NCBI GenBank assembly: GCA_004794655.1 | Contig: SMMW01000186.1 | Span: 558,001 to 622,000, forward strand | Source: Marisa cornuarietis | Taxonomy: Eukaryota > Mollusca > Gastropoda > Architaenioglossa > Ampullariidae | Direction of reading: 5' to 3' | DNA length: 64,000 bases | Shown here: positions 46,955-58,660 of the stretch, piece by piece | Position numbering within the stretch: the first letter of the stretch is position 1 | Layout: each line of letters begins with the position of its first letter | Notes under the pieces: generated by a model | What the model saw: the letters and a program-made list of their open reading frames with translations, nothing else | Databases searched by the model: none | Told to the model about the DNA's origin: nothing | Position numbers and translations under genes: made by a program

Positions 46955-49900
46955 CTAAGTTTTTGGTTCTACAATAAACTCATCGCCATCTGTAAGGTTG
47001 TAAGTGTACAACTTTTTGTCTGGAAACCTCAGCCTCTCAGCACCCATATCTATTTGTTTGTCAACATAAAACACAGAAAACCGGCTGACTGGCAAACCCA
47101 CCAGATTTTGCAATGTCTTTTTGAGTTCCCTGACTGACTGATTTGCATCGACGTCCAGTTCTTCACATCTCTCGTTGATGACTACCTTCACTCTAAAGAC
47201 TCGCTGAGGCTTAAGATTCACTTTTGCCAACGGGTCTAACTTGCCATAGATTTTTTCCAGTTCATAATACCTGTAACAAACATAGCAACTGTGCACTGGA
47301 GCCATTGTTCTGGTTGGGTGGGAAGGTTCATTAAAAAAAGGCTGCATTACAATACTGTTGAATCATGAGAGGACCATGAAAATGTGCATAATATGCTCTC
47401 ATATTTTACAGATTACAGTGTTACCTGTAAAAGTCAATAAATTAGAAATCTTAAAAACAAGGCTGTTCTCTACTTTTTCTTTATTCCGTTTTGAATATAT
47501 TCCATCTTTACCAACAAAGGTATTCTAGAAACAGCTACTTTGACAACTACCTTCTTTGGATTTTGAAAACCCTTCCCAAGTTTTGAATCCTGGCGACAAA
47601 ACCATGGCTTGGCATTTCTAAAGAACTCCTTCTGTTCTATCTCACCTGGCAGGTTTTTTTTCGCTGTCCATGAAAAGGCGAATGAAGGCTCTCTCAGCAT
47701 CTTCACGTTCCTCATCTGTAACTGGGCTGCCATTGAGACGGGTTACATTAGGTAGCCGTGCTACAAGAAGCTGCCGCCGTTCTTTTTCCTCCATTGCCTG
47801 CCATATATGCAGAAGTGCACTAGTTACCAACCACCAGAAAGAGAAGGGAGTGGGGAAGTGTGAAAGTGAGAGAGAAAGTTTAGATCACGTCACAAAGCTG
47901 CTGTAAGAGCAACAATCGTGTGAAGAAGCAGCTACAGTTATAAAGATAGTGTCTGTCATTACAAAGAAAACAGCAGTATTACCAGAGAATGTAGCTTTGG
48001 AAACAGAATTACGACCACAGATATTTAAATACTTTGTCTTCAAGTGTATAAGCATTTTTACTTTATAAGAAATCTTAATCTTAGTGCAAGATAGGCGTCA
48101 AAGCTTCGGCTGTGACTCAAGGCGCCAGATACATGATGCATTGCTGTAGTGGGGTGACTGAAATGAAGTAAATAAAATGCTCCAACTATAGCATCTGTTA
48201 TGCACTGATCTACTTGCTAGTAGTACCCAGCAATGTGCCATGCACCTAGCCCAAGATAAATCTGACAATTGTAACAAACTGTTCATAAGAGTGAAATATC
48301 AAGAAAGAAAAGACAAAGAAAGTAAACATGAGAAGTGAGAATGTGCCCAGTCTTACAATAATTACCTCTAAGAAAGGTATACCCTGCAACCGAACATCAA
48401 TAAGGGAAGGCAAAAGACGTAGCCTTTCCAGAATGTCCCAGCCTTCCAGCTGAGTTTTGTTAAGGCTGAGCAAGCTCAGACAGGGAAATGACTCGGCCAT
48501 ACAGTCTGTCTCATCCAGCGTCCTCAGCTCTGTTTCGGCCAAGAACAGCTGCTGAAGACTAGGAAAGGCTCGCCCAAGTTTGTTGATTTCTGACCAAGCA
48601 CACACTTTATTGCCATTAAAGAAAAGTCGAACAAGAGAAGGGCAAAGTAGATCAGGAAGCAGATCAACAGATGTGTAGTGGTTCAAACTCAAGTGTAGCT
48701 CTTCTAAACTGAAATAAATGGACAAAACATGGGCAGATGATGCTGGTACAGACAACATAATATGTTCTGAAACATCTTTAAGGCCATATTACTAATGCCC
48801 ATCATCATCTATGGTAAGCAATAAGATACTAAAAACTTCACTGGCTGGTGTTGACACTAACAATAATATCACTAGCTTTGAATTATTAAAATATGCTGAT
48901 AACTAAATGAAATTTAGAAAAATATGTGTCTTCATAAGGCCAATCATATCTGCATAAAATACTTATTATATTGATAAATTGACAAGAAGGTATCCCCTTC
49001 CACCACACCCCAAAGTTTGCCCTTACTTTGGAAATATTTTTAAAAGTTGAACAATACTCTGCCAATCCACCTGTGTGTCATTCAGCACCAACTGCCTCAG
49101 GCTCGGAAAACATAAAGAAGTAGGCAGTTCAGTGGGTGAGCAAGAAAAAGAACCAGTTTTCTTGTCATAAACTTCAGGGGGACTGCAACTGGCTCTCTCT
49201 GCATCTGTGACACCATCTTGTGTGGAAGCAGAAATAGTTTTGTCTTCACTTAAGTCTTTTGTGGTGGCATCCATTGACAATGTGGGTTCAATGGTTTGTG
49301 AGCTATGTGCCTGATCTGATGGTGATATATTTGTTTCAACACTTTGCACTATGGCTGTCTCTTGTTCTGAAGCAACTTTGCTAGAAGAAGCATCAAATGG
49401 GGGCACAACCTCAACAATGCTGGTGGTGGTGGGGCCCTTCATAGAAATGTCGGGATCGGTGTCACTGAGGTTGGTAGAGGCAGTGTTGGGAGACTCTGCC
49501 AGGGCACGGGAGAAAAGAGCTGATGCAGTAAGTTCATCCACTGAGGATGCCGTGGAACTTATGCTTGCATGCATCATACCAACCATTTTGGGGGAGCCAA
49601 CAATTGGTGAACTAATGGGGTTGCTGGTTAAGTTGAGAAATGTCAGACGTGGCATGCAGCAGATGACTTGGAAAATCTGTCAAAAGAACAGGTTTATTCG
49701 TACATTTCTTATGCAGTATGTCCCAGTAATCTGCCCATAGTTCAAGAAGACAGGAAGGTGTACCTGACCTGACTTAATAGCCATGCCTTTAAAAGTATTC
49801 AGCCTATAAAATGGTTTAATGTTTAACTAGATTTATGAACCTGGCTTTGCTGTTTGTAGCTCACAGCTTCTGAAAAAATGCCAGCAATAATATCTTACAA

Positions 49901-52900
49901 AGATGAACAATAAACAGAAGCAGCACATAATGTGAACTACATCTGGAAGCAAGTAAATATTTACAGAGTTGTAACCAATGAGTCAAAGTACAGACCCTCT
50001 GTAGCAAAAACAAAAAATAGACAAAAACAAAAAACAAAGCCAGTAACTACCCAATGCTGTTTAAACAAGTATGAATTGCATGACTGACTCGGGGGATTGG
50101 TGGGGATGGGGTCGGGGGTGTGTGTGAGCACTCATAAAAAATGGTGTTCTTTCAATTTTGAATCTCTTTCGAATCTTTCTGAATCTAGGCTTTACAAACT
50201 TTCAAAATACTAAGACATCACCACTTTGAATGAAATCAAACATTCACAAGAAAGCAAATGGGGTCAAAATGAAAGGCCCCCTACTTCCTGCCAAGATGCT
50301 ATACAGTTTTGTGTTAAGTCAAGTTCTGTAACTCCTTGGCACATGCGAGTCATGCCAGCTGGGTGCCCAGCCTCTGTGATGCCACAGGCGGTCAGGTGTA
50401 CCTGGCGAGGCAGGATCAAATGCCCTGAATCTGTGACAGGTCAATGCAAATTACAATTATTTTTCTTAAACTTTGTTCTCCTAAGCCAAAAAAAACAAAA
50501 AAAACACACACACACACATGGAGGCAAGTCTTTGTATCATGGTAAAATCTTAGTTGATCTGGTTCTTGGCCAAATTGTCTGGCCTCCATTTAAGTTTGCC
50601 AATGTATCAATTTTAAACTTGACTCAAGATTAAACAAAAATGATTTAAAGTTGAAGATGTGGCCATGGCTGGGCAGGTCAAGACTAATAGAAATACTGAT
50701 TAAAAAACATGAATAGTTCTGGTGTCAAGTGGACAATTCATCTTTTTGACTTCCTCTTGCATGTCTCCGACTTAAGAAAGTTTTTGTAAGACTACCTAAT
50801 AATAACTTATTCTAAAGTTTTTTCCTCTACCTCCTGAAAGAAAATTACAATAACAGTTAAAGTTTATCTGAAATTAAAATTACTTTCAAATGAGCAAGTT
50901 TATTACTTTCATAGAGATCAATGTTTTCATCCATAAAATGCAAGGGGTTTTCTGATCTCACATTAAAATTGTTGGGCGCTGTCAGACCATCAGTTTCAAC
51001 TGCTAGGGAGCTTTCAGACCATAATTTTAAAATTCTGGGAGATTTTTAGACACCAGATTAAACATAGTGGGGGCTATAGAAATCAGTTTCAGCTGAAAAG
51101 TAGGCATCAATGGATGTGTTTAAATATTTTCATGATTTTGATCCCTAATGTCAAGAAACTGTTTTAATTATGTGATACATTATGTATGCAAAACTGTCAC
51201 TGACATTTGATAACAATAAATAACAAAATATGTTTGACTTATTACATTAAGTCTTATCCAAAAAGACGTCTGACCTAACTCATTTATGCTTTCAGACCCC
51301 TAACAATTTTTTTTTTCTTGGAATTCTCTTATTTTATTTGAAGGGAAAGGGGATAAACGAGTGGTTAGAGCACTAGTGTCCAAACCAAGATGTACTCCAG
51401 TTTGATATTCATGTTACATGGCTATCTTTCCCCGAGATCAGCTGTTGGGATGAAGAATAAGTACCTGACTCCATGGATGGGTGGGGAAGGTAAGCCAGCA
51501 AGGAAAAGGAGATGGGCCCTGAGAAAAGTAAGGTCTCTAACACTTTACTCCCCAATGACCTACTAATGGTTAGGGGATGACCTTTACCTTTACGTTTTAT
51601 GTCATTTAATCACCTTTTTCAACTCTGCCTGGAAACCCCCCGAGTAACCTGCTGGTCCTAAGCCAGGATGAAGGAGGAGGGTTGGGCATGGGGCAAGCAA
51701 CCCCACCCCATAAAACAACCCCTGCTACAAAAACTGCAACTACAATGCTACTGTCCATTCTCAGCAAGGTGCTGACCACAATCATCTTGGACAGAATGAA
51801 GAATGCCCTAGGCAAGAGACTTAGGCAACAACAGGCAAGCTTTTGGCAGGGTAGATCATGCACAGACCATATTGCTACACTACGAATCATTATTGAACAG
51901 TCCATCAAATGGCAGTCCCTACTCTAGATGACATTTGTGGATTTTGAGAAGGCATTTGACTTGGTAGACAGAGAGACCATCTGGAAGTTGATGCAGCACT
52001 ACAGATTTCCACCAAACTTCATTGCTATCATCCAGCAGCTGTATGAGGACTCGACATGCCAGCTGATCCACAATGGGAAGCTGACTGACCCCTTTGCAGT
52101 GAAGACTGGATTAAGGCAAGGTTGTATGTTCTCGCCAACAATCTTCCTGATCGTCAGAGACTGGATCATGAGAAGAACAACCTCTAACAGCAACACAGGC
52201 ATTCAATGGACCTTTGCCTTGCAACATGAGGATCTCAACTTTGCAGATGACATCAGCCTGTTGTCCCACAAGCAACAACATGCACAGACAAAGCTCACTC
52301 AGCTCCCAGAAGAAGCAGAGACGACTGGCCTGACAATCAACATCAAGAAGACAGAGGTAATGCGGGTCAACAACAAGCAAGAAGCCCCACTCCAACTACA
52401 CGGGGAATGTATTCATCTACCTTGGCAGCAGTCATCAAGGATGGAGGTGCAGATGAAGACGTAAGAACCCGAATAAATAAAGCCAGGCATGCATTCCACA
52501 TCCTGCAACCCATCTGAAAATCAAAGGTATTATCTCAGAAAACTAAGATCCATATCTTCCATACAAACGTAAAGTCTGTCCTTCTATATGGGTCTGAGAC
52601 ATGGCGTGTGACAAACACCATCACCAACAAGATTCAAACATTCATCAACAGATGTCTGCGCCACATCTTCAACATCAGATGGCCCAAGAAGATCTCCAAT
52701 ATGCACCTGTGGGAGAGAGCCAGCCAAAAACCTGCTAGCCAGGACATCAAGAAGCGAAAGTTGGGCTGGATCGGTCACACCCTGCGAAAGCTGGTTGAAA
52801 ATCTAACAAGACAAGCTCTGGACTGGAATTCACAGGGGAGGTGCAGGGTTGGGAGACCCAGACAAACGTGGAGAAGATCGGTCCACGGCGAGGCGGAGGC

Positions 52901-53747
52901 AGCTGGAATGACATGGACCCAACTGGGGAGGGAGGCCAAGAGCTGGGTCTGCTGGCTTGGTGTAGTTGCGGCCAAATGCTCCACAAGGGGCGAAAAGGAA
53001 CATGAAGAAAAAGAATCACCTTTTTCATTTGACAAGAAAGATGGTAATTTGCAAAACCTGAACAAAAGCTCTCTTCTGCTTGCTAGTTACAAGCCTCTGA
53101 GCATCACTGTCCTCATCTGGATTTTGGAATTAGATCAAACGCTCATTTCCTACATGTCAAAAAGTAGTCTCACAGACCTGGCAATCATTAATATATGCTT
53201 GATGTTCTTGCAATGGCTGTTATCTTCAGTAATGTTAGTAGTAGAATTGAGATCAATACACCTGTACTTTTCTATAAAAAAAAATATTCATGAAAAACTG
53301 AAAAAGCATTTTTGTAACAAGCTAATGAAGCATTATATTCTGTTAATCTGCAGCAGTTTGGAGCTTGATTTTATGTTTGTTATTAAGACTACAAAATAAA
53401 GAACAAAACAGGAAACTGCTACTCAGCGGTATGGTTTACAGGTTCTATGGTTTATGAACATTGTCCTTCCTATGTTGTAGAGCTCTCCAAATAGGTGCCT
53501 AAACAGTCTGTACATTGTACAAACCTGTCAGCCTTGCTGGTCCTTTCTTTGGCACATATATGTTTATGCAGTCATTCACAGCCATGTCATCATTAAACTT
53601 GTCCCAGACTGCGTCAACAAAACTGCGGCCACCAGATTCCTCCTGTGTGTGAGCAGCATCAGGAGAATCAAGCATGGCTGAAGAAGCCTGACTGGAGTAC
53701 ATGATCTCTGACATGGAATAGTCAGAGTTGCTGGATTCTGTTGCCAT
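46955..53747 (-). CDS. TBCEL: TBCEL, tubulin-specific chaperone cofactor E-like protein, 6 coding exons, about 609 aa
   Basis: In transcript order: 53747-53525, 50430-50285, 49676-49027, 48708-48366, 47797-47646 and 47270-46955; phases agree and total 1830 bases. Unlike TBCE there is no CAP-Gly domain. The protein opens with [13 protein letters not shown], then leucine-rich repeats ([47 protein letters not shown]-type repeats), then the [21 protein letters not shown] linker and a C-terminal ubiquitin-like domain ([20 protein letters not shown] to [11 protein letters not shown]). In vertebrates TBCEL destabilises tubulin. This protein is longer than the roughly 424-residue human form. The excess is an N-terminal extension and a Ser/Thr-rich insert of about 130 residues in the 49027-49676 exon. 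A 5' noncoding exon is likely, as an acceptor lies just upstream of the ATG near 53788. Confidence 0.93.
50440..51340. other. TBCEL intron 1, part before the transposons
   Basis: AT-rich intron with a short CA tract near 50506. No exon, RNA gene or identifiable repeat was found in this part. Confidence 0.4.
51345..51600 (+). mobile_element. tRNA-derived SINE, second type
   Basis: Begins near GGGGATAAACGAGTGGTTAG (A-box-like GTGGTTAGAGCAC) and ends with ATGACCTTTACCTTTACG. It shares the tail style with the later part of the 6561 repeat rather than with the 10717 family. The B-box is degraded. It lies in TBCEL intron 1, antisense to the gene. Confidence 0.5.
51700..53010 (+). mobile_element. 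Degenerate LINE reverse transcriptase in TBCEL intron 1
   Basis: Frames broken by a stop near 51926 and further shifts encode reverse-transcriptase pieces in order. These are [36 protein letters not shown] (domain A-type), [10 protein letters not shown] (domain B-type), [12 protein letters not shown] (catalytic box near 52240), [11 protein letters not shown], and a C-terminal [11 protein letters not shown] with [15 protein letters not shown]. The last phrases are characteristic of RTE/Nimb/I-group elements common in invertebrates. The copy is inactive and antisense to TBCEL. It is a different LINE lineage from the one in PEX19. Confidence 0.8.
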
Positions 53748-54740
53748 GACAGCGTCAATACTGCTGCTTTTCGTGGTTGTTGTAACCTAAATAACAATTT
53801 CATAATACGTTTTTATTACTATAATCTTATACAGCAAGTCAACTTAAAATCTTACACAAATCCTAGATTCTTTTATTTTGAGACGTTTTAATTTTTCTTT
53901 TTAAATTGTTGTGTAAACAATGAACTTTGTCAAAATAACATGTTTTGTGCAATTATAAGTTAGATGAGAAAAGGTAGAGTCATGCTATTTAGGGTGACTA
54001 CACAGATGAATGTTGGATGCTTGTTCAATCAATGCTGCTACAAATGAAATGTTGTCAATGACCAAAATCTGCATCATTCTTGTTTCTAACTTTTATTCAG
54101 TCTTCAAATGAGATATAATAACAGTTTCTGAAATTCGGAAGAAAAAGATGGGTCGAACAGTCTAAGAGTACGTCATCTAAGTTCTGCTTTAGGCATGGTG
54201 GTAAGTATTAAATTTTCAAATCAGTTCTTCAAGCCTGCACAGATATCGAGTCCGTCTGAGTTGTGAAATGCTGCGCACCGTTGTATACTATAAAATCATA
54301 TCATACGCGGATAGGCAGATTTCTGCTGTTAAGTGGCTGAGACCGATCAAAACAGGTCTGTCAAAGTACTGTTTTAGTGACTGTGATATACGGGAATGGG
54401 AAGATGTGGAACAGTCCTATAATAATCTTTAGTTATGACTGCAGGTTATTCGACGAATTAACCCAGATGAAGGTGGGAGGGTCCGATAACTTAAAAATTA
54501 ATCCAAACGGTCGGTGTTGCAAACTAGCATAATGAGACATTCAGACACAAAATATAAGGGGTTTTATTGTGCTGATGCACAAGGCATATACTGTTTAAAA
54601 AAGCAGCCAATACCATGATAATTTTGAACGCTTACCTGTCATTCACAGAACTATTGACATGCAGTATTTACTCCGGAAGTGAACAGCGCGTCATCGGTTT
54701 TGGCGGTGCTTACGTCATATCCACGCAGACGACAGCTGCT
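53748..54740. promoter_or_regulatory. Shared upstream region of divergent TBCEL (-) and RABAC1 (+)
   Basis: Just under 1 kb separates the two start codons, pointing away from each other. An AG acceptor next to the TBCEL start implies that its 5' noncoding exon is within or beyond this interval. No TATA box was assigned. A bidirectional promoter is inference from spacing alone. Confidence 0.4.
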
Positions 54741-57700
54741 ATGGCTGAGAAAAGAGGTTTGGAAGGGAATCTTGACTTTACGCCCGTAGCGGAGCCATCC
54801 TTGAAAAACAGGTGGATATATACTCTTTTTTGTTTGTGTAAATCGTCATTTTCAAATAATATTCTTTCGCTAAAGCGGTTTAAAAGTTTTCGGGATGTGT
54901 ATCGCCAGATTTCGCTGGTTTAAATTGATGTTAGAAACGGTTTTATTGTCGTCGAGTTACTTCGACTGTTCAAGGGATTTATTGATCTTCAGCATAAAAC
55001 GTTCGTGATGTAATATTGTTATTATCCGATAAATTTTTAACGCATATAAAAATTCGTAAATCATTTACAACTGAGCGAAACATATATTTATCATGACTTC
55101 CACCTATTATTTGTTGTAATAAACGGCCGTCGCAACACCAGAGCAGGAATGACTCAGTGAAGACACTTTACTCAGCCAAGTATCAAAAGCATTTAATATG
55201 AGATTCCAGAATAATCATCTCTGTGTAGTGGAACTTGCAATAGAATGGATAAATAGGTTAAGCGATATTTATACATATAATTATTATTTAATTAATTAAT
55301 AATTGGTTCACCTTGTCATGTGAAACTCTCCAGTACAAATTTATTGAAGCCTTTTTATCGGCTTCTTTTGGAAAGGTAATGAAGTCCATCCAGGACTCAG
55401 AAAAGCTATCCAATCAGATACAGACTCGTAATATTTAGAGGGTTTATTATTAAGGGTTAGTTTTAGAATAAGTGTATTGATTGGGCAAAGCCAACAATGT
55501 GAGATCACGGAATTTCTTGAATGCCACTTGCTTCACCATTTTTTTTTTACAATAATGGTCAGTGCTGTAGTAAATTTGTTCCTTTTTTAAGTCTGCTGCT
55601 TTTTACCTTGCCTGATAAATCAGATACCCATGTTCAGGGCCATATATTCTTGAAGCAAGGGTAAGTCCTTATTTTGGGGGTGGGCAATTGGTGTTAAATG
55701 CCAAATCAGAAACTAAGACTATATCACAGCAAAGGAGCTGGCAACAGGTGCAGCATGCAAAAAATGAACAGCGTGCTTGAGATGAGATCAACCCAGGACA
55801 GCAAATCCTCACTACATTGGTGAAAGGCACTGACCATTGCACCACTAGCCCACTCCTTGTTTTGGGGTAGAATGGGAAAATCGAGGGCATGCATCTTGTC
55901 TCCATAGTTAAAAAGCAGCATTGCCTGTACAATGGCCATGTGACACTTCTAGTGTATTGGTAAAGTGCTTTCTTGCTTGCCATGTCTGGCTTTCAGCCCT
56001 CACTGCTGGGTACCTTCGCTGTGAAAAGGAAAGCAGGGTATGCAAGCCACTTGCTTCCAGTATAATTAGCTTCTTCACAATAGATCCTTTGTCTTTCATG
56101 TAATGAAAGATGTACGCTGGGCCTTGCAAGTTCCTAGGCTAAACAGCAAAGTGCTCTGAGGAAGTTTGGCCCCTAATCATGCGGCAGGCAGGCCCACCAA
56201 CTCATGGACATACCATGATGCTCATGAAGAAAACTCCCAGCTACAGGCAAATAGCAAATCTTCTAACAGAAGGAAACCCCAGCAGCTGATGCCCATCATC
56301 ATGTCATCAAACCACAGTGGCATAGTTTAACCATACTGGCTGCTCACATTCTTGACACATGGGTGTGCAAACAATCTGTAAAGGCTTCCCCATATATTAT
56401 TTTTGAAATAAGGTAGAAGGTGTGCTTTGCATCCTGGCAGAAGATACTAACATGCTTAGTAGCAAATACTGGGCTGCACTGTAAAAATAAATAACATAGT
56501 GTTAGGGTTACAAAGCAGATGGCATGACATCAAATGATTTTCATGTCCCCTGCCCTGATCATTCTGTCAAAGAAAGCTGACCCTTTACCCTGTATTTAAG
56601 TTGTTCCCATTTGTTTTTTATTGTTTGAAAGATGTAGGTGGGTGTGTGTGGTTTGATGTAGTTTGGACCAGCCAACTAATGACAAATTTGTATTCTTTCA
56701 GGTTGATGGCTATCTCATTATCCAACACTTCAGCCCGAGAATGGTTTCACAAGACCCGGGAACGTGTGCGACCATGGTCAGAGTTCATCAACACCAAGCG
56801 TTTCAAAATGCCCAGCAGTTTGAGCCCACTGCCAACTCGCATAGTCAAAAACATAGACACCTTTCAGGGAAACTATCTGTTTGTTTTCCTTGGACTTGTC
56901 ATCTTCTGCGTGTTAGTATGACCCGATTTAAACGTACTAATTCATTAATATCATTTATATAAGTTGCCATTTTTATTATTAGTGTCTTGGTGTAAGAACA
57001 TTTATATTATTATTGTGACCCTTTTTTCAAGACTACAATAGCTTGGCTGTCTTGTCCCAGAAGCAAATACAGTGTGTTCTCAAATATGCCTTAGAAGATT
57101 ATGTGCATGATTAGTCAGTCCTAAGAGTCTGTAATAATGTAGTTTGCTGGTTAACAATATTCCTAGAACTTAATTCTGCTTTGATTAAGCCTCATATTGT
57201 TCCCAATTTTTCATCTTTTTTCCTTTATGTGCTAAAAATAGACCTTTCACTGGGAGTAAGGAAGAGGGAGATGAGGGTTCTTGTTGGGCTAAACTAAACC
57301 AGCAAAGCATCATCACTAGGGTTGACAGTACTGCATGTAGTGCTTACCTCCCTCCCTCACCAAAACCATTCTTTCCCACCATAAGCATAGAGTTTGGCCT
57401 TTAAGTTTTAAATAACTTGTGCTGCTTCATGTGTGTTTTCAGCCTCACATCACCAATGCTGCTTATTGCTATAGCAGCCTGCCTAGGGGCGTGTTACATT
57501 ATCAGCATCAAGAACCAAAATAAGCCTTTGTCTATCATGGGTAAAAATTTATTTTTGCTTTTCTTTGCATTTTCTTGAGTATCCTAATCAGTTTGGTTTA
57601 TTGACATGTGCTGGTTTTCTGGAGTTACGAAAAGAGGGGGGGGGAATGGCACAGAATATTATAGATGCCATTACCACACATTCCAAGCATAGTTAAATGG

Positions 57701-58660
57701 TTTTATATAAGTATTCTTTGACAATTTAGTTCAACACTTCACGAGACTTCAGATATAATTTACTGGGAGTATCTCCACCTTTTTGAGGAACTGGATATTT
57801 TAAGTATTTGTTAGCACTAATCTGTATTATTTTATACTAATGATTAATATGGCACACCTATGGATTTACCCAATCTACAATATATCTGATGTCTGTAATA
57901 TTTCAAGGTAGACCTAATGTAAAGACCTTGTGTTGAACTGTTGGCAGGGCGTGAATTAAGCATTGCACAGCAGTATGCAGCTGTTGGTGCTCTGTCTTTC
58001 CCCCTGTTCTGGATTGCTGGTGCAGGTTCAGCAGTCTTCTGGATCATTGGTGAGTTTAGAGAAGAACATCCTTGCATAATCCATCATCATTTAATATATA
58101 ACACCAGTAAAATTTTGTGAAATTATTTTTAAACTTCTGTTGCTCCCACAGGCGGAACACCAGTAAACTAAATAAACTTTTGTGCATTAGTATTTTTATG
58201 CACAATTTTTTTTATTCTTTTTTCTTTGCATGGGGGAATCCTTAAGGTAGTATAGCAATAAAATAAAGTTTGTCAAGTTATTTCTTCTTTAACTTTATCA
58301 GAAAACCTGACAGTAGGAGTTCAAGGGCTACAATTGGAACCTACCAGGAGGGTTTTTTTTTTTTTAAATAGTCTGAGGGCAGCACTGGACTTACAGGGGA
58401 GAGCACTTTAGCACGGGGACTGCTGTTTCCCAATTTCCTAGGCAAAATTTTAGTCAAGAGCAGTTGTAGCCCTTAACTCCTATGGTCAGGTCGTTTGGTA
58501 TCAAAGAAAGATAATTTACAGTTTTATTTTTAAACTTTTTTTTCCTGTTGATGCTGCAGGTGCTTCTTTCTTTATCATCATGATGCACGCAGCAACATTT
58601 ATCACACAGGAGGAATCGGAGGGCTTTGACATTGAGATGGATTCTGTTCAAACTGTATAA
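54741..58660 (+). CDS. RABAC1: RABAC1/PRA1, prenylated Rab acceptor protein, 5 exons, about 193 aa
   Basis: Exons 54741-54811, 56702-56911, 57443-57540, 57948-58049 and 58560-58660 join in phase to 582 bases. Start MAEKRGLEGNLDFTPV follows ACAGCTGCTATGG. The family signature is clear: a hydrophilic N-terminus with SAREWFHKTRERVRPWSEF, then two long paired hydrophobic stretches (YLFVFLGLVIFCVLTSPM to GACYIISI; SFPLFWIAGAGSAVFWIIG to FFIIMMHAAT) and an acidic tail ending DSVQTV. PRA1 is a Golgi and late-endosomal membrane protein that binds prenylated Rab GTPases and promotes their release from GDI. Length is close to the usual 185. Intron 1 contains a reversed SINE. Confidence 0.95.
55678..55853 (-). 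mobile_element. tRNA-derived SINE copy, reversed, in RABAC1 intron 1
   Basis: The reverse complement begins GTGGGCTAGTGGTGCAATGG and includes GTCCTGGGTTGATCTC (B-box-like), ending near GGCATTTAACACCAATTGCC. It is collinear with 10717-10884 and 27336-27510. Confidence 0.75.

Noticed and set aside
49351..49740. 129-codon plus-strand ORF
   Set aside because: It is the antisense shadow of the TBCEL exon at 49027-49676, which has phase-matched splice sites and family similarity.
50226..50633. 135-codon plus-strand ORF
   Set aside because: The minus strand here encodes a TBCEL leucine-rich-repeat exon (50285-50430); the plus ORF is its shadow and runs into low-complexity sequence.
46955..53747. 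Identification as TBCE rather than TBCEL
   Set aside because: No CAP-Gly domain precedes the repeats, and the N-terminal SGRSF phrase and exon order fit the E-like protein.
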